This document shows, piece by piece, positions 1 through 7,010 of a stretch of 9,609 bases of DNA. The notes below the pieces were generated by a model. That model searched no databases and was not told the DNA's origin. It was given only the letters and a program-made list of their open reading frames with translations. Source of the DNA: Planctomicrobium sp. (GTDB taxonomy: Bacteria > Planctomycetota > Planctomycetia > Planctomycetales > Planctomycetaceae). The position numbers and the translations under genes were made by a program. The stretch lies in assembly GCA_018659505.1 (NCBI GenBank), contig JABJMI010000273.1, forward strand, positions 1 to 9,609, given 5' to 3'. How positions within the stretch are numbered: position 1 is the first letter of the stretch; each line of letters begins with the position of its first letter.

Positions 1-135
1 CTCTTCCCCGGCACTCAGCTAGAAATGGTGAAACCGACTGTGAGTGACGTCGTAGGCTTTTTAGCTTGTGTCGTCACCTGTTTTGCCATCATCGGTTTAC
101 TCATCTGGCTGGCGAACATCGGACAGGCTCCGTAG
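1..135 (+). CDS. C-terminal end of a membrane protein (5' truncated by window edge)
   Basis: Frame 1 is open from the first base and ends at TAG 133-135, followed at once by a second TAG. It encodes 44 residues. Residues about 17-39 (DVVGFLACVVTCFAIIGLLI region) are strongly hydrophobic and would make one membrane helix, followed by a short polar tail ending in GQAP. This looks like the last transmembrane segment of a larger protein whose start lies outside the window. An internal ATG at 25 would give only 36 residues and is less likely to be the true start. The family cannot be recognised from this fragment. The short length means the call rests mainly on the hydrophobic pattern and the tandem stops. 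Confidence 0.45.
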   Translation, partial: LFPGTQLEMVKPTVSDVVGFLACVVTCFAIIGLLIWLANIGQAP

Positions 136-289
136 TAGACGATCTGAAGCTGAACGATATTAATTACGGATCGATTTGGAACACTAATCAACGCTAATTC
201 ACACTAAAGAATTTGCTTTGTTTGAAACCAAAGCGAAAGCTGACTCCATACGGCTGATGTGTTTTCTCAATTAAAAATGAGCCGAAGAG

Positions 290-313
290 AGCAGAGGAAG
301 AAAAACCTCTGCT
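290..313 (+). terminator. Hairpin downstream of the first gene, possible weak terminator
   Basis: The arms agcagagg (290-297) and cctctgct (306-313) pair perfectly over 8 bp around an A-rich 8-base loop. It lies about 155 bases after the stop of the partial gene and 90 bases before the methyltransferase. The sequence after it (gcctttgcttcctcc) is pyrimidine-rich but has no real T run, so a Rho-independent terminator is only a possibility. The rest of 136-402 shows nothing else that I can support: no ORF of note and no clear promoter. Confidence 0.25.
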
Positions 314-402
314 GCCTTTGCTTCCTCCTGTTCATTCAAAATCAAATGGTGCTGGCTGAATGAGTAGAAGTCAGAAAGTTCTGATGGATCGTGAATTAAG
401 CA

Positions 403-1053
403 ATGACCTATTCACTTGAAGAATATAACTGCCCACTTTGCAAACTTGCGAAAGGGACGTTGTTCCACCAAGACAAGCGGAATTACTACCGCTGTCCAAA
501 TTGCGAGTTCGTCTTTGTTCCGCAACATCAGTTCTTGAGCAGTTCGGAAGAGAAAGCTGTCTACGATCAGCATGAGAACTCACCTGACGATCAGCGATAC
601 AGAGAGTTTCTGAGCCGCTTGATGATTCCGATGCAGGAATTACTTCCTCCGAATAGCAACGGTCTCGACTTTGGTTCGGGACCGGGACCGACACTTTCAG
701 TGATGTTTGAAGAATTGGGACATCAGATGGAGATTTATGATCCGTTCTACGCGCCTGAGAACAATTACTCAGCCAAGCACTATGATTTCATCTCAACCTC
801 AGAAGTCGTCGAACATTTGCATGAACCTCGTGAAGAGTTAGATCGTTTGTGGGCGTGCCTAAATCCAAACGGAATATTAGGAATCATGACTAAGCGAGTG
901 GTTCCGGAATCATTCGCAACCTGGCATTACATTCGTGATCCGACGCATGTCAGTTTCTTCTCACTTAATACATTCCAGTGGTTAGCAAAACATTGGCAGG
1001 CAGAATTGATGGTTCCAGGTAGTGATGTGGTGATATTCAGGAAAAATGTCTGA
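403..1053 (+). CDS. Class I SAM-dependent methyltransferase with N-terminal Cys4 module
   Basis: A 216-residue cytoplasmic protein. The first 40 residues carry two CxxC pairs (Cys10/Cys13 in CPLC, Cys31/Cys34 in CPNC), a probable zinc-binding knuckle. The Rossmann methyltransferase core follows: motif I LDFGSGPG at 88-95 for S-adenosylmethionine, an acidic position in YDPFY near 113, and STSEVVEHLHEP at 131-142, which is the usual post-II motif of the Methyltransf_23/11 group. RDPTHVSFFS at 178-187 is a further conserved block in this group. The combination of Cys knuckle and methyltransferase is a known planctomycete and proteobacterial architecture, but the substrate cannot be told. An in-frame TAA at 397-399 just before the ATG limits the start; no good ribosome binding site is visible. 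It converges on the CcdA-type gene with only 12 bases between the stops. Confidence 0.85.
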   Translation: MTYSLEEYNCPLCKLAKGTLFHQDKRNYYRCPNCEFVFVPQHQFLSSSEEKAVYDQHENSPDDQRYREFLSRLMIPMQELLPPNSNGLDFGSGPGPTLSVMFEELGHQMEIYDPFYAPENNYSAKHYDFISTSEVVEHLHEPREELDRLWACLNPNGILGIMTKRVVPESFATWHYIRDPTHVSFFSLNTFQWLAKHWQAELMVPGSDVVIFRKNV

Positions 1054-1065
1054 AATCATTCGGCC

Positions 1066-2223
1066 TCAAACAAGCCAGTTCGGCTTGAAGATCATCAGTA
1101 CCCCCAATGCAAAGATCAGAGCACCACTGACGAATTTTAGCCAGCGACCTTCTTTCTCCTGAAGTTTTCTTTTTCCCAATGTGATGACTGCAATAATGAC
1201 CATGATGCTGTCGTCGAACATGTAAGCCAGATTATAAAGTCCCAGGTAAGCGTAGTTCTTCCAGTCAGGATAGTCCTGCATCATTAGGACATTGGTATAA
1301 AGGGCAGGCAATCCAGCGGTGCAAAGTAGTTCGATAATGTTTACCAGAACAGCAAGAACGGTTGCTCCCAGCATGGCCCCCCATAGGGTTTCTGCGGTGA
1401 TGATCTTCCTAGCCCGTGCGTAGATCCCAGGTTTGGCTGACTCTGGAATGGAAAGAGAAACACCCTTCTTAAACGCGAAGAAATCTTTGATATGGATTGC
1501 TCCAACGATGACTGCCAACACCCCGAGCGTCAATTGCACCGGTCTTAGGTAACCGAGTAACACAAAGACATTCAGCCAGGCAGCCATGAATGCAAAGTAA
1601 GCTAAACCGCTCACCAGGACGAAAATGCAGGCAATAGCAAACATTTTCTTGCGGCTCTTTAAGTTCACCAGCAAAGAAAGCAAGAACATCAACACCCACA
1701 TGGCGCATGGATTGAAACCATCGACCAGACCAATCGCAACTGTGAAAATCGGCATCCCGATTTTACTGGCAGTCAGTCTTCCGAAAAGTGGAAGTTCGAC
1801 TTCGTCTTCATCGAGCCTCTCTCCATCCAGTGGATTTGAACTCGATTCGCCATCTTCAAAATCTGGCAATGGAGCATCATCACCGGGAGGAGGTCCAAGC
1901 CCCCCACTGTCTCCTTCGGGAATTGGAAGATCGTCGTCGAATGGAATCGGTGGCGGAGGAAGATTGTTTCCCGCTGGAGGGGGAGGCAAATCTGACTGCT
2001 GCGGGATCGGCAGCGGAGAGCCATCTGCTTGAGCGAGCAGAGTCAGTTGTTGTTCGAAAGTTTCGGACTGGAAACGCTGAGATGTTCTATTATTCGTAAG
2101 AGCAACATGGGAGACATCGTCGTAATACTGTTCCAAAAATCGCGAGGTTGCGATCCTCTCAGTCAGCGAATTGCTATGACTTGAAGTCTCTACTCGCTTT
2201 TTTTTGAGCAGTCTTTTTTTCAT
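1066..2223 (-). CDS. CcdA/DsbD-type transmembrane thiol-disulfide electron carrier with Pro/Asp-rich front
   Basis: From ATG 2223 this is 385 residues; the frame stays open upstream to a TTG at 2298. Residues about 1-145 are soluble, with a low-complexity stretch rich in Pro, Asp and Gly (two LPPPP blocks, then acidic DFEDG and ERLDEDEVE). A six-helix membrane domain follows. Helix 1 carries DGFNPCAMW (Cys about 173) and helix 4 carries IELLCTAGLPALY (Cys about 301). These match the two intramembrane cysteines that CcdA and the DsbD core use to pass electrons from cytoplasmic thioredoxin outward. No signal peptide or extra N-terminal helix precedes the long front region, although CcdA-type cores have an outward N terminus. 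The frame overlaps the preceding thioredoxin-like gene by 50 bases, with no clear SD. A start at ATG 1755 (229 residues, core only) is possible, but the in-frame Pro-rich composition argues that translation begins earlier. It may be the second half of a fusion (see findings). Confidence 0.8.
   Translation of the reverse strand: MKKRLLKKKRVETSSHSNSLTERIATSRFLEQYYDDVSHVALTNNRTSQRFQSETFEQQLTLLAQADGSPLPIPQQSDLPPPPAGNNLPPPPIPFDDDLPIPEGDSGGLGPPPGDDAPLPDFEDGESSSNPLDGERLDEDEVELPLFGRLTASKIGMPIFTVAIGLVDGFNPCAMWVLMFLLSLLVNLKSRKKMFAIACIFVLVSGLAYFAFMAAWLNVFVLLGYLRPVQLTLGVLAVIVGAIHIKDFFAFKKGVSLSIPESAKPGIYARARKIITAETLWGAMLGATVLAVLVNIIELLCTAGLPALYTNVLMMQDYPDWKNYAYLGLYNLAYMFDDSIMVIIAVITLGKRKLQEKEGRWLKFVSGALIFALGVLMIFKPNWLV
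1071..1087 (-). terminator. Small hairpin at the convergent gene ends
   Basis: The arms caagcc (1071-1076) and ggcttg (1082-1087) form a 6 bp stem with a 5-base loop, overlapping the last codons of the CcdA-type gene. On the minus strand only TTTG follows, so this is at best a weak terminator. Confidence 0.2.
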
Positions 2224-2884
2224 CAGAACATGCTCGAGACCAATAGTCGAGAGTTTGCATGACCTTTCTTCCGGTCGTTGCCTCTCGGTCAAAGCCAATC
2301 GTCAAACCGTTGCAATAATGAATGACTGGGAGACTCGCAGCCTGTTGGCGATATCTGCGCACGACTGCCTGCATTTCTTGATTCGCTGCCTGGCTTGTAA
2401 TGACTTCTTTATAGACAATTTTCAGTGCCGGATAGCGGTCGCCGTACTTACCTAAAAATGCTTTTGCAGCGGCACAATGCGGACAGCCGTTTCGTACATA
2501 AGCTGTCAGTTGCAAAATTTTACTCAGGCGAGATTCTACTTGCTCTTTTGATTTCAAATCAGCGATGATATTGTTTAGCCCGTACATCGCTGGCAAGGAA
2601 ATCTCAGCGAGTCCAAAGTGCTTGGCAATTTGATCGAGTCGCTGTTGTACTTTCTCATCTTCGTGTACATCACGAAAGTTGAGCAGTAACCCTTTTCTCT
2701 CATCTGCAAATTTTTCCAACGATGCACGTAACTCGGAAGCATCACCAGTACTGGAATCGTAGAAAAATTCAATCGAGAAACATTGAGTTGCTTGTTGCGC
2801 GGAAGCAAATTGAGGATTCGAGAAAATCGAAATTGCTATCAGAATTACGTATTTGGAAACTGCCCCAGATCGTAAGTATCGCAT
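2174..2884 (-). CDS. Secreted tandem thioredoxin-fold protein, CPHC glutaredoxin/thioredoxin-like
   Basis: A 236-residue protein with a signal peptide: basic start MRYLR, hydrophobic core at about 12-20, and an ASA-QQ cleavage site near residue 29. Two thioredoxin-like folds follow. The first (about 35-120) keeps the strand and cis-proline pattern (IEFFYD, then SLPAMYG with Pro98), but the active-site position reads SSTG, so it has no redox pair. The second (about 124-215) has AYVRNGCPHC (Cys134/Cys137) and a cis-proline in ASLPVIHYC (Pro187 region), so it should be redox active outside the cytoplasm. Cys191 and Cys219 are extra cysteines. The start is ATG 2884 with a weak GGGG-like SD. The CcdA-type gene downstream is the obvious electron donor, like DsbD feeding its own thioredoxin domain. 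The final codons run through an A7 and an A8 tract before TAG. Confidence 0.82.
   Translation of the reverse strand: MRYLRSGAVSKYVILIAISIFSNPQFASAQQATQCFSIEFFYDSSTGDASELRASLEKFADERKGLLLNFRDVHEDEKVQQRLDQIAKHFGLAEISLPAMYGLNNIIADLKSKEQVESRLSKILQLTAYVRNGCPHCAAAKAFLGKYGDRYPALKIVYKEVITSQAANQEMQAVVRRYRQQAASLPVIHYCNGLTIGFDREATTGRKVMQTLDYWSRACSDEKKTAQKKASRDFKS
2198..2220 (-). other. Paired A7 and A8 runs (coding strand) in the overlap of the redox genes
   Basis: The plus strand has T8 at 2198-2205 and T7 at 2214-2220, which read as A8 and A7 on the coding strand, 8 bases apart. Both lie where the thioredoxin-like frame and the CcdA-type frame are open together. The downstream frame is +1 relative to the upstream one, so loss of one A from either tract joins them. 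Runs of this length are known sites of polymerase slippage, and also of sequencing error. Confidence 0.6.
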
Positions 2885-2920
2885 GCTGTGAACCCCATTG
2901 CGTTTGAGATGCCTACTACG

Positions 2921-2948
2921 ACTATACGCATCATGCTTCTTGATACAA
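2921..2948 (-). promoter_or_regulatory. Possible sigma70-like promoter of the redox pair
   Basis: On the minus strand TATAGT (2926-2921) matches the -10 consensus at 5 of 6 bases. TTGTAT (2948-2943) sits 16 bases upstream as a poor -35. Transcription would begin about 30 bases before the ATG at 2884. Planctomycete promoters are not well defined by eye, so this is a weak call. Confidence 0.22.
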
Positions 2949-3050
2949 GTGGGTTTTGATGTAACTCGTCAACGAAATCAAGAATTCTCTACTCGTATCG
3001 ACCAGGGAGTTTAGGGGTTTTCAAACGCGAGATCACAAAACAGAGCGCAT

Positions 3051-3083
3051 AAAAAATCCCGGAGTAAAATGTAACTCCGGGAT
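3051..3083 (-). terminator. Rho-independent terminator of the sdhCAB operon
   Basis: atcccggagt (3056-3065) and actccgggat (3074-3083) are perfect 10-base complements around an 8-base loop. Read on the minus strand the stem is followed by a six-T run (3056-3051). It lies 17 bases after the sdhB stop. The plus-strand side has no T run, so it works for the sdh transcript, not for one going the other way. Confidence 0.9.
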
Positions 3084-3099
3084 GATCTGTACAGTGATA

Positions 3100-3891
3100 T
3101 TATTCAGCAGCTTGAATAGTCGCTTCAGCGGTTGAGCAGAAACTCGCTTTGACGTATTCGCGGTTGAGGCGGGCAATATGCTCGACTGAAACACCAGCCG
3201 GACAGGCTGCTTCGCACTCGTAAGTGTTGCTGCAACCACCAAATTGTTCGGCGTCCATTTGAGCAACCATGTTCACGACTCGCTGTGAACGCTCTGGGTC
3301 ACCTTGGGGAAGTTGAGCAAGGTGTGAAACTTTCGCTGAGGTGAATAGCATCGCTGAGGCGTTTTTACACGCTGCGACACATGCCCCGCAGCCAATACAA
3401 ACCGCAGCGTCCATTGCCGATTCTTGATCTTGTCGAGGAATCGGGAGAGAGTTTCCGTCAGGAGCTTGACCAGTTTTGATCGAGACATAACCACCCGCCT
3501 GCATGATGCGGTCGAAAGCCGTGCGGTCGACAACTAAGTCTTTGACGATAGGGAAAGCTTGTGCGCGCCATGGTTCGACAACAACTTTATCGCCATTCTT
3601 GAAACGCCGCATGTGTAATTGGCAAGTCGTCGTCTCATTATCAGGACCGTGAGCCTGACCGTTGATCATGACTCCGCAGGAACCGCAAATTCCTTCGCGG
3701 CAATCGTGATCGAACGCGACTGGTTCTTCCCCTTGTACGATCAATTGCTCGTTCAGAACGTCAAGCATTTCAAGGAACGACATGTGGGGAGAGACATTGT
3801 TGACTTCATAGTCAACAAACTTTCCACGAGATTCGCAGTCTGACTGTCGCCAGACTCGAAGTGTCAAAGTCATGTTCTCGGAATCGCTCAT
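3100..3891 (-). CDS. sdhB: Succinate dehydrogenase / fumarate reductase iron-sulfur subunit
   Basis: A 263-residue subunit that carries electrons from the SdhA flavin to the haems of SdhC on the inner face of the cytoplasmic membrane. The N-terminal ferredoxin domain has the [2Fe-2S] ligands Cys64, Cys69, Cys72 (CREGICGSC) and Cys90 (TTCQLH). The C-terminal helical domain has [13 protein letters not shown] (Cys165, 168, 171, 175) and [14 protein letters not shown] (Cys220, 226, 230), which bind the [4Fe-4S] and [3Fe-4S] clusters. The CKNASAML form after Cys175, instead of CP, is the one seen in B-type enzymes of the Bacteroides/Chlamydia/planctomycete kind. It starts at ATG 3891, 53 bases after sdhA; no strong SD is visible, and a second ATG at 3873 (Met7) is an alternative. 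It is the last gene of the operon, before a strong terminator. Confidence 0.95.
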   Translation of the reverse strand: MSDSENMTLTLRVWRQSDCESRGKFVDYEVNNVSPHMSFLEMLDVLNEQLIVQGEEPVAFDHDCREGICGSCGVMINGQAHGPDNETTTCQLHMRRFKNGDKVVVEPWRAQAFPIVKDLVVDRTAFDRIMQAGGYVSIKTGQAPDGNSLPIPRQDQESAMDAAVCIGCGACVAACKNASAMLFTSAKVSHLAQLPQGDPERSQRVVNMVAQMDAEQFGGCSNTYECEAACPAGVSVEHIARLNREYVKASFCSTAEATIQAAE

Positions 3892-3944
3892 AGTTTCGTC
3901 AATCCAGGATTGAGTAAATGATCGGATCGATAGTTTGAATGATG

Positions 3945-5864
3945 TTACTTGTAACTACGTGTCGATGGGGTGACGACTTCGAAGTTCAATTCTTCTTGAT
4001 GTCTTACGGAGTCACCGGACTCAGCATGTTCCCATGCCGCGACGTGTTGGAAGTTTTCATCGTCACGTTTCGCTTCACCGTCATCGGATTTATGCTCTTC
4101 GCGGAAGTGACCACCGGCTGACTCTTCGCGTGCGAGTGCATCCTTTGCGAACAGTTCCCCGAATTCCATGAAGTCGGCAACCCGACCTGCTAATTCCAGT
4201 TGTTGATTGAAATCGACTCCACTTCCAGGAACAAAAACTTGCTTCCAGAATTGGTCCTTTAGGGTGCGAATTTCGTCAGCGGCTTTCTTGAGTCCCTCTG
4301 CATTGCGAGCCATGCCGCAATACTCCCACATGATGTTTCCGAGTTCTCGATGGAAACTTTCTACGGAACGCTTGCCGTTCACGCCGAGTAGCTGCTCAAC
4401 ACGTCCTTGGGCTTCCTGACGAGTTTTGTCGAAGTTCGGATGAGCAGTCGTGACTGGTTTCAAGCTGCGACTGGCAAGATGATTTCCAACAGTATAAGGA
4501 GCGACGAAATAACCATCTGCCAAACCTTGCATCAAAGCACTGGCGCCTAGGCGATTCGCTCCATGGTCGGAGAAATTCGCTTCACCGAGAACAAACAAAC
4601 CGGGAACATTACTCTCAAGATTATAATCAACCCAGAGTCCGCCCATTGTATAGTGGACAGCCGGGTAAATCTTCATTGGTGATTGATACGGGTTTTCGTC
4701 GGTGATTTTCTGATACATGTGGAACAGGTTGCCATACTTGGCGCGGATCGCATCCTCACCCTGTTCTTGAATTGCACGTTGGAAATCGAGATAGACAGCT
4801 TTGCCTGTATCGCTGACACCATAACCGGCATCGCAGCGTTCTTTGGCTGCGCGGCTGGCAACATCTCGCGGGACCATATTTCCGAACGCAGGATAACGAC
4901 GTTCGAGGTAATAGTCGCGAGCCTCTTCAGGAATTTGAGCTGGGGTACGAGTGTCACTCGGATCAGACGGAACCCAAACTCGCCCGTCGTTCCGCAGACT
5001 TTCGCTCATCAAAGTGAGCTTCGACTGGTAATCACCTTTGACGGGGATACATGTTGGGTGAATCTGTGTGTAACATGGATTCGCGAAGAAAGCTCCGCGT
5101 TTGTGACATCTCCAAGCGGCTGTAACGTTGCAACCTTTAGCGTTTGTTGACAGATAGAAGACGTTTCCGTAGCCACCAGTACATAGAAGTACTGCATGGG
5201 CAGCGTGAGTTTCGAATTCGCCAGTTTTGAGATTTCGGCAGACGATTCCTCGGGCAACTCCGTCGACATTGACGAGGTCAAGCATCTCCCGGCGAGGATA
5301 CATTTTGACTTTGCCGGCAGAAACTTGTCGCATCAGACCGCTGTAAGCTCCCAGCAATAGCTGTTGCCCGGTTTGTCCTCGACAGTAGAAAGTTCTGGAG
5401 ACTTGAGCTCCACCGAATGTTCGGTTACCGAGGAGTCCACCATATTCACGGGCGAAAGGAACTCCTTGAGCGACACATTGATCAATGATGTTGTTACTGA
5501 CTTCAGCGAGGCGATGGACGTTCGCTTCTCTAGCACGGAAATCGCCACCTTTTATTGTATCGTAGAAGAGTCGATGGACAGAATCCCCATCGTTGGGGTA
5601 GTTCTTCGCTGCGTTGATACCACCCTGGGCTGCAATACTGTGTGCCCGGCGTGGTGAATCTTGATAGCAGAAGGCTTTGACGTTGTAGCCAAGCTCAGCG
5701 AGCGAGGCAGCCGCAGATGCACCGGCAAGACCTGTTCCGACAACGATGATGTCGTACTTACGTTTGTTATTCGGAGCAACGAGTTTCATCTCGTTTTTAT
5801 GGTTCCGCCACTTGTCGGCAAGTGGTCCGTCGGGAATATTTGAGTTCAGCACGGTTTGACTCAT
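3945..5864 (-). CDS. sdhA: Succinate dehydrogenase / fumarate reductase flavoprotein subunit
   Basis: The 639-residue catalytic subunit, which oxidises succinate to fumarate on the cytoplasmic side. Residues about 37-50 hold the dinucleotide fold ([15 protein letters not shown]). His75 in [10 protein letters not shown] is the expected covalent FAD attachment site. Active-site elements are in place: [18 protein letters not shown] near 150-166, IHPT (His about 269), PRDVASR (Arg about 333), HYTMGG (His about 404) and [10 protein letters not shown] (Arg about 438). The C-terminal tail with [17 protein letters not shown] and a final RSYK is typical of B-type SdhA. The frame extends to a TTG at 5885, but ATG 5864 has an AGGAAA ribosome site 7 bases before it and gives the usual N terminus. 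The length is normal for the family. It lies between sdhC and sdhB, co-directional and closely spaced. Confidence 0.96.
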   Translation of the reverse strand: MSQTVLNSNIPDGPLADKWRNHKNEMKLVAPNNKRKYDIIVVGTGLAGASAAASLAELGYNVKAFCYQDSPRRAHSIAAQGGINAAKNYPNDGDSVHRLFYDTIKGGDFRAREANVHRLAEVSNNIIDQCVAQGVPFAREYGGLLGNRTFGGAQVSRTFYCRGQTGQQLLLGAYSGLMRQVSAGKVKMYPRREMLDLVNVDGVARGIVCRNLKTGEFETHAAHAVLLCTGGYGNVFYLSTNAKGCNVTAAWRCHKRGAFFANPCYTQIHPTCIPVKGDYQSKLTLMSESLRNDGRVWVPSDPSDTRTPAQIPEEARDYYLERRYPAFGNMVPRDVASRAAKERCDAGYGVSDTGKAVYLDFQRAIQEQGEDAIRAKYGNLFHMYQKITDENPYQSPMKIYPAVHYTMGGLWVDYNLESNVPGLFVLGEANFSDHGANRLGASALMQGLADGYFVAPYTVGNHLASRSLKPVTTAHPNFDKTRQEAQGRVEQLLGVNGKRSVESFHRELGNIMWEYCGMARNAEGLKKAADEIRTLKDQFWKQVFVPGSGVDFNQQLELAGRVADFMEFGELFAKDALAREESAGGHFREEHKSDDGEAKRDDENFQHVAAWEHAESGDSVRHQEELNFEVVTPSTRSYK

Positions 5865-5949
5865 CGTCAATTTCCTATCGGGCAATATGACTGTAACGCA
5901 GTTTTGATTGGCTGAAAGTGAACGCGGTTTCTCATCAGCGAATCATCGT

Positions 5950-6675
5950 TTAGTGACGACTCACTTCGACATCAACGATATCAGGAAAGTCCAACATCCC
6001 TGGAACAAGTTGTGCGATAATCGGAAAACTGCTGAAACCGATCGCGACAATGATTCCAAAGGCAATTGAGATGATTTTTAGTCCACGATTGTATTTTGGG
6101 TGATTGAATCCAATTGTCTGGCAAGCACTTTGGAGTCCATGAGAAACGTGATAGCCAAGTGCTAACGAACCAGCGAGGTAAATCACCGATCGGACAGAAT
6201 CTCCTAGGATGATCCCCACTTTCTGTGCTGACGATTTGCCAGCCAAGGCATCTGTCCACATCCATTCAAGTTTGAAGTCTGCGATGTGTACAACGAGGAA
6301 AGCAAATCCGATCAACCCGGTGATCATCATCATGTAGTCGGGAGCAAATGCAATTGGCCATGCACGATCTTTTCGTTTCGATTCAACAACCCGATATGAC
6401 TTCTTGCGGGCGTTTAAATTGTCTTTCGTAGTCGAGAACGCCAACACAATGTGCAAAGCAAATGCAGCGAAAAGAAAGATTTCCGCGAGTATTAGAAACT
6501 CTTCATTACTATGTAGCTTTTCCGCGTAGTCAACGTAGACCTGACCACCTGGAATATAAAGCAACAGGTTTCCACTCAGGTGGATAACCAGGAAGAAGCA
6601 CAGGAACAGACCCGTGATTGCCATCACGAATTTACGTCCTACGGAAGACTTCAGAAAGCCTGTGAGCCAGCTCAA
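5950..6675 (-). CDS. sdhC: Succinate dehydrogenase / fumarate reductase cytochrome b subunit, B-type dihaem anchor
   Basis: A 241-residue integral membrane protein with five helices, at about 16-40, 60-82, 113-133, 157-178 and 200-225. It anchors SdhAB and passes electrons to quinone. Four histidines stand where the two b haems are bound in B-type enzymes (Wolinella FrdC, Bacillus SdhC): His32 (VIHLSGN), His75 (LHIVLAF), His130 (VVHIADF) and His176 (GYHVSHG; His179 is next to it). There is no separate SdhD, as expected for this type. The start is TTG at 6675: AAGGAG lies 6 bases before it, MSWLTGFLKSSVGRK is a family-like N terminus, and the next Met is already inside helix 1. It is the first gene of sdhCAB. 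Sequence alone does not decide whether succinate oxidation or fumarate reduction is preferred; menaquinone as partner is inferred from the type. Confidence 0.94.
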   Translation of the reverse strand: MSWLTGFLKSSVGRKFVMAITGLFLCFFLVIHLSGNLLLYIPGGQVYVDYAEKLHSNEEFLILAEIFLFAAFALHIVLAFSTTKDNLNARKKSYRVVESKRKDRAWPIAFAPDYMMMITGLIGFAFLVVHIADFKLEWMWTDALAGKSSAQKVGIILGDSVRSVIYLAGSLALGYHVSHGLQSACQTIGFNHPKYNRGLKIISIAFGIIVAIGFSSFPIIAQLVPGMLDFPDIVDVEVSRH

Positions 6676-6680
6676 TTTCG

Positions 6681-6710
6681 GCTCCTTCTTTACAGTGTTT
6701 CGAGACTATA
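6681..6710 (-). promoter_or_regulatory. sdhC ribosome binding site and possible -10 element
   Basis: On the minus strand a strong AAGGAG SD lies 6 bases before the TTG start of sdhC and decides that start. About 25 bases further up is TATAGT (6710-6705), a fair -10 hexamer. No convincing -35 is seen at the right distance, and the resulting leader would be short, so the promoter part is weak. Confidence 0.4.
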
Positions 6711-6869
6711 CAAATAACACTCAATAACGAGTTCTTCGCTGCAATTTTTGTCGCGGATTTTTATTTAGATGTAACAAAAACCTATTCGCTAACCTTAACT
6801 CCCATCGCAACTTCTGAGAATTATAGGGGAATGATTCGTAATCGCAAACGACTTGATTAAGTGATTTGG

Positions 6870-6940
6870 TTGAGCGTTTATCGTTTAGCGTTGAAGAAGC
6901 GTCTGTGACACTCTCAACGCTAAACCCTCAACTCTCAACG
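6870..6940. repeat. Inverted array of 7-base repeats (TTKAGCG type)
   Basis: The left arm is four heptamers: TTGAGCG, TTTATCG, TTTAGCG, TTGAAGA (6870-6897). The right arm is four heptamers of the opposite sense: CTCTCAA, CGCTAAA, CCCTCAA, CTCTCAA (6911-6938). The arms pair at 21 of 28 positions, including a perfect 12 bp core (6883-6894 with 6914-6925), around a 13-base centre. No T run follows on either strand, so it is not a standard terminator. The remainder of the 335-base gap 6676-7010 shows only the sdh leader and AT-rich sequence. Confidence 0.65.
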
Positions 6941-7010
6941 CGATCTATTGACGACATTCCTTGCGAAAAACATCTATCGAGAAACCTTACCGATGGTTTG
7001 TGACCCTAGA

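Noticed and set aside
181..210. Three imperfect 10-base units (acactaatca, acgctaattc, acactaaaga)
   Set aside because: Only partial matches in AT-rich DNA, too short and too diverged to call a repeat.
215..234. Hairpin gctttg/caaagc upstream of the methyltransferase
   Set aside because: Only 6 perfect base pairs, no T run after it, and such stems are expected by chance.
371..694. Minus-strand frame of 107 codons opposite the methyltransferase
   Set aside because: It lies antisense to a well-supported methyltransferase, has no recognisable motif and has a composition typical of shadow frames.
1625..2032. Plus-strand frame of 135 codons rich in Ser, Gly and Pro
   Set aside because: It is the antisense of the Pro/Asp-rich part of the CcdA-type gene. 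Its composition is a mirror of that region and it has no SD or known motif.
4683..5150. Plus-strand frame of 155 codons inside sdhA
   Set aside because: It is antisense to the conserved SdhA catalytic region and explained by codon bias of the real gene.
5865..5885. Seven-residue extension of SdhA to TTG 5885
   Set aside because: ATG 5864 has AGGAAA at a good distance, and this SD lies inside the supposed extension.
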